NCBI GenBank assembly: GCA_000719695.1
Contig: JOHN01000041.1
Coordinates: 9,005 to 73,004 of the forward strand
Reading direction: 5' to 3'
DNA: 64,000 bases
From: Streptomyces sp. NRRL F-6131
GTDB lineage: Bacteria > Actinomycetota > Actinomycetes > Streptomycetales > Streptomycetaceae
Shown: positions 62,856 to 64,000 of the stretch, one piece after another
Position numbering within the stretch: the stretch's first letter is position 1
Layout: each line of letters opens with the position of its first letter
The notes under the pieces: generated by a model
Seen by the model: only the letters and a program-made list of their open reading frames with translations
Databases searched by the model: none
Told to the model about the DNA's origin: nothing
Position numbers and translations under genes: made by a program

Positions 62856-63470
62856 TCAGGACCCGCGGCCGGCCGCGTGGAACCGGGCGAACGCGTCCGG
62901 GTCCGACACCGGGGCAGCCCCGGGTCTGCGGTGCGGCTCGTCGACGGGAAGGTTCTCCAGGTACCGGAACTCGTCCTCGACGGCGGCCAGCAGTGCGGGA
63001 GCGTCCCACAGGCCGCCGCTGCCGTCCGGTTCGACCAGCCAGCGCGGCTCGGCGGCCGCGGCCTGCGCACCGGGCAGGCCCCGGCGCACCTCCAGCACCG
63101 AGCGCCCCGGCGCCGGACACGGCAGCGCCCCGTACGCCACCAGCTCGGCCCGGTACGCCGGCACCGCCAGGCCCGGCTCCGGGCGCACCAGGAACGCGAC
63201 CACGCCCGTGGCGACGGTGTGAAGTGCCGGCCCGTGCGCGGGCAGGACCCGCAGCAGCCGGTAGCCGATCGAGGAGGACACCCTCAGCGCCCACACCGCC
63301 CCGAGCGGGATCCAGGCCAGGCGCCCGGCGCTCCACGCGTCCAGACAGGACGTCGGCTCCGGGTGCAGAGCCGCGAGCCAGCGCAGCCCCGCCGGACTGC
63401 CGGGAGACAGCACCGCGGACTCCTGCACCAGGGCGGGGACAGGAACGTGCTCCAGGAGCGGAGCGGACAT
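62856..63470 (-). CDS. Unknown 204-aa protein, Prim-Pol-associated look
   Basis: ATG 63470 with GAAGGG eight bases upstream. Soluble, with SAGRLAWIPLGAVWALRVSSSIGYRLLRVL, VVAFLVRPEPG, LVAYGALPCPAPGRSVLEVRRG and PRWLVEPDGSGGLWDAPALLAAVEDE. This arrangement (VPLGxxWxxVR, a phrase ending in Cys-Pro, then W-L-V-x-P-D-G-S-G) resembles a streptomycete family distantly like the C-terminal part of primase/polymerase N-domains, but I would not name a function. It follows the HATPase-like gene by 50 bp on the same strand and is probably in its operon. Confidence 0.7.
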   Translation of the reverse strand: MSAPLLEHVPVPALVQESAVLSPGSPAGLRWLAALHPEPTSCLDAWSAGRLAWIPLGAVWALRVSSSIGYRLLRVLPAHGPALHTVATGVVAFLVRPEPGLAVPAYRAELVAYGALPCPAPGRSVLEVRRGLPGAQAAAAEPRWLVEPDGSGGLWDAPALLAAVEDEFRYLENLPVDEPHRRPGAAPVSDPDAFARFHAAGRGS

Positions 63471-63520
63471 GATCGGTACCCTTCGGGTCGGGGCGGGTCT
63501 GGACAGGGACAGGGACAGGG

Positions 63521-63970
63521 TCAGGCGAAGGCGCGGGCCAGCCAGGGACGGCGCGAACGGCGGTACGGACGCCTGCGGCGACGCCCGGGCGCGGCGGGCA
63601 GTTCGGTGGTGGCCCACACCCGCGTCCCGCGGAACACCTGCTCCACCCCGGTGTCGACGGTGTGCACAGCGAGGAGTGCCGGCAGCCGGTCGGCCCCCCG
63701 CGGACGCTCGTGCGGGAAGATGCCCGAGCCGGTGCGCACCTCCACCGTGAGCCTGCGGCCCACTAGGATCAGACACACCTCGAAGACCCGGCCGCTGACC
63801 CGGCACCCCGGCCGAAGAGCGGCCGCGAACGTGTTGCTGACGACCACCCTCAGGACGTTCTCCGCCTCGGCGTCGAGCCGCACCCCCCAGGAGCGCACCA
63901 CCGCGACCACCCGGTCCCGCAGGCGTCCCGCGCCCACCGGGTCGGCGGCCACCATCAGACTCACCATCAC
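63521..63970 (-). CDS. Divergent HATPase (anti-sigma kinase-like) protein
   Basis: 149 aa, similar in length and order to the RsbW-like ATP-binding regulators abundant in streptomycetes: an N-terminal helix pair (GAGRLRDRVVAVVRSWGV), an N-box position (VLRVVVSNTFAAALRPG), then VFEVCLILVGRRLTVEVRTGSG. The usual E-x3-N of the N-box (ELVTNAVRHG) is replaced by N-T-F-A-A-A, and the G1 box is unclear, so ATP binding and kinase activity are doubtful. Several ATG/GTG starts lie close together at its 5' end (63970 and inward). The C-terminal tail is Arg-rich. Confidence 0.6.
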   Translation of the reverse strand: MMVSLMVAADPVGAGRLRDRVVAVVRSWGVRLDAEAENVLRVVVSNTFAAALRPGCRVSGRVFEVCLILVGRRLTVEVRTGSGIFPHERPRGADRLPALLAVHTVDTGVEQVFRGTRVWATTELPAAPGRRRRRPYRRSRRPWLARAFA

Positions 63971-64000
63971 GGCCGCTGTCCTCCCGACGGCACGTGCCGG

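Overview
The window is high-GC actinobacterial DNA, most like a Streptomycetaceae chromosome (Streptomyces or Kitasatospora). The signs are third-position G/C in every gene, many GTG and some TTG starts, gene-to-gene overlaps of the ATGA/GTGA type, a surface protease with an LAATG sorting motif, paired ROK regulators, and families typical of this group such as DUF1990, SCO3242-type prenyltransferase and ParB/Srx secreted proteins. There are no rRNA, tRNA or CRISPR genes.

Layout. 0-9.7 kb: the tail of tatA, a transposase scrap, a ROK regulator, an APC amino-acid permease, a secreted HNH-type protein, an unknown protein, an ECF sigma factor with a C-terminal Cys/His and membrane extension, a 29-codon small ORF, and a second ROK regulator. 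9.8-28.0 kb: a large co-directional block. Its first part (9842-19930) holds a Gfo/Idh/MocA oxidoreductase, a ribose-type ABC importer, a TIM-barrel isomerase and a huge secreted ThuA/sugar-dehydrogenase/lectin protein. After a hairpin its second part (20088-27972) is an ebo-type operon: TIM-barrel isomerase, inositol-phosphate synthase, UbiA-like EboC, a TIM barrel-EboA fusion, TatD-like EboB, EboE and phosphodiesterase-like EboF, all translationally coupled. The likely theme is import and redox/isomerase remodelling of a sugar, with a cyclitol phosphate and a membrane-linked metabolite-export machine; the product is unknown.

28-47 kb is a decay zone with islands of intact genes. It holds a broken GH2 glycosidase, fragments of several transposases, a frameshifted ParB/Srx protein, scraps of alcohol dehydrogenase, methyltransferase, serpin, polyprenyl synthetase and primase/polymerase genes, and an IS30 remnant. 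Intact genes in it include a PQQ-propeller secreted protein, a sortase-anchored metalloprotease, small secreted proteins, a DUF5131 (Gp37/Gp68, three-Cys) plus TcmP gene pair, and a secreted serine hydrolase.

47.4-55.7 kb is a tightly coupled terpenoid cluster on the minus strand (dxs, ispG, terpene synthase, two methyltransferases, P450, polyprenyl synthase), with a divergent XRE/TPR-type regulator. Two oddities stand out: dxs carries an in-frame TAG, and the terpene synthase has Ser where the first metal-binding residue of the NSE triad is normally Asn.

57-64 kb: an IS5-family element with a possible -1 frameshift and a lost 3' end, small secreted and membrane proteins, a DUF1990 protein, two tandem LuxR-type regulators with CxxC ribbons, a 620-bp non-coding stretch carrying six perfect hairpins, an unknown protein, and a divergent HATPase-like protein.

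The best candidates for under-described biology are the ebo operon with an inositol-phosphate synthase, the methylated-terpenoid cluster, and the DUF5131/TcmP pair. All functional claims are from reading motifs by eye; no database search was run.
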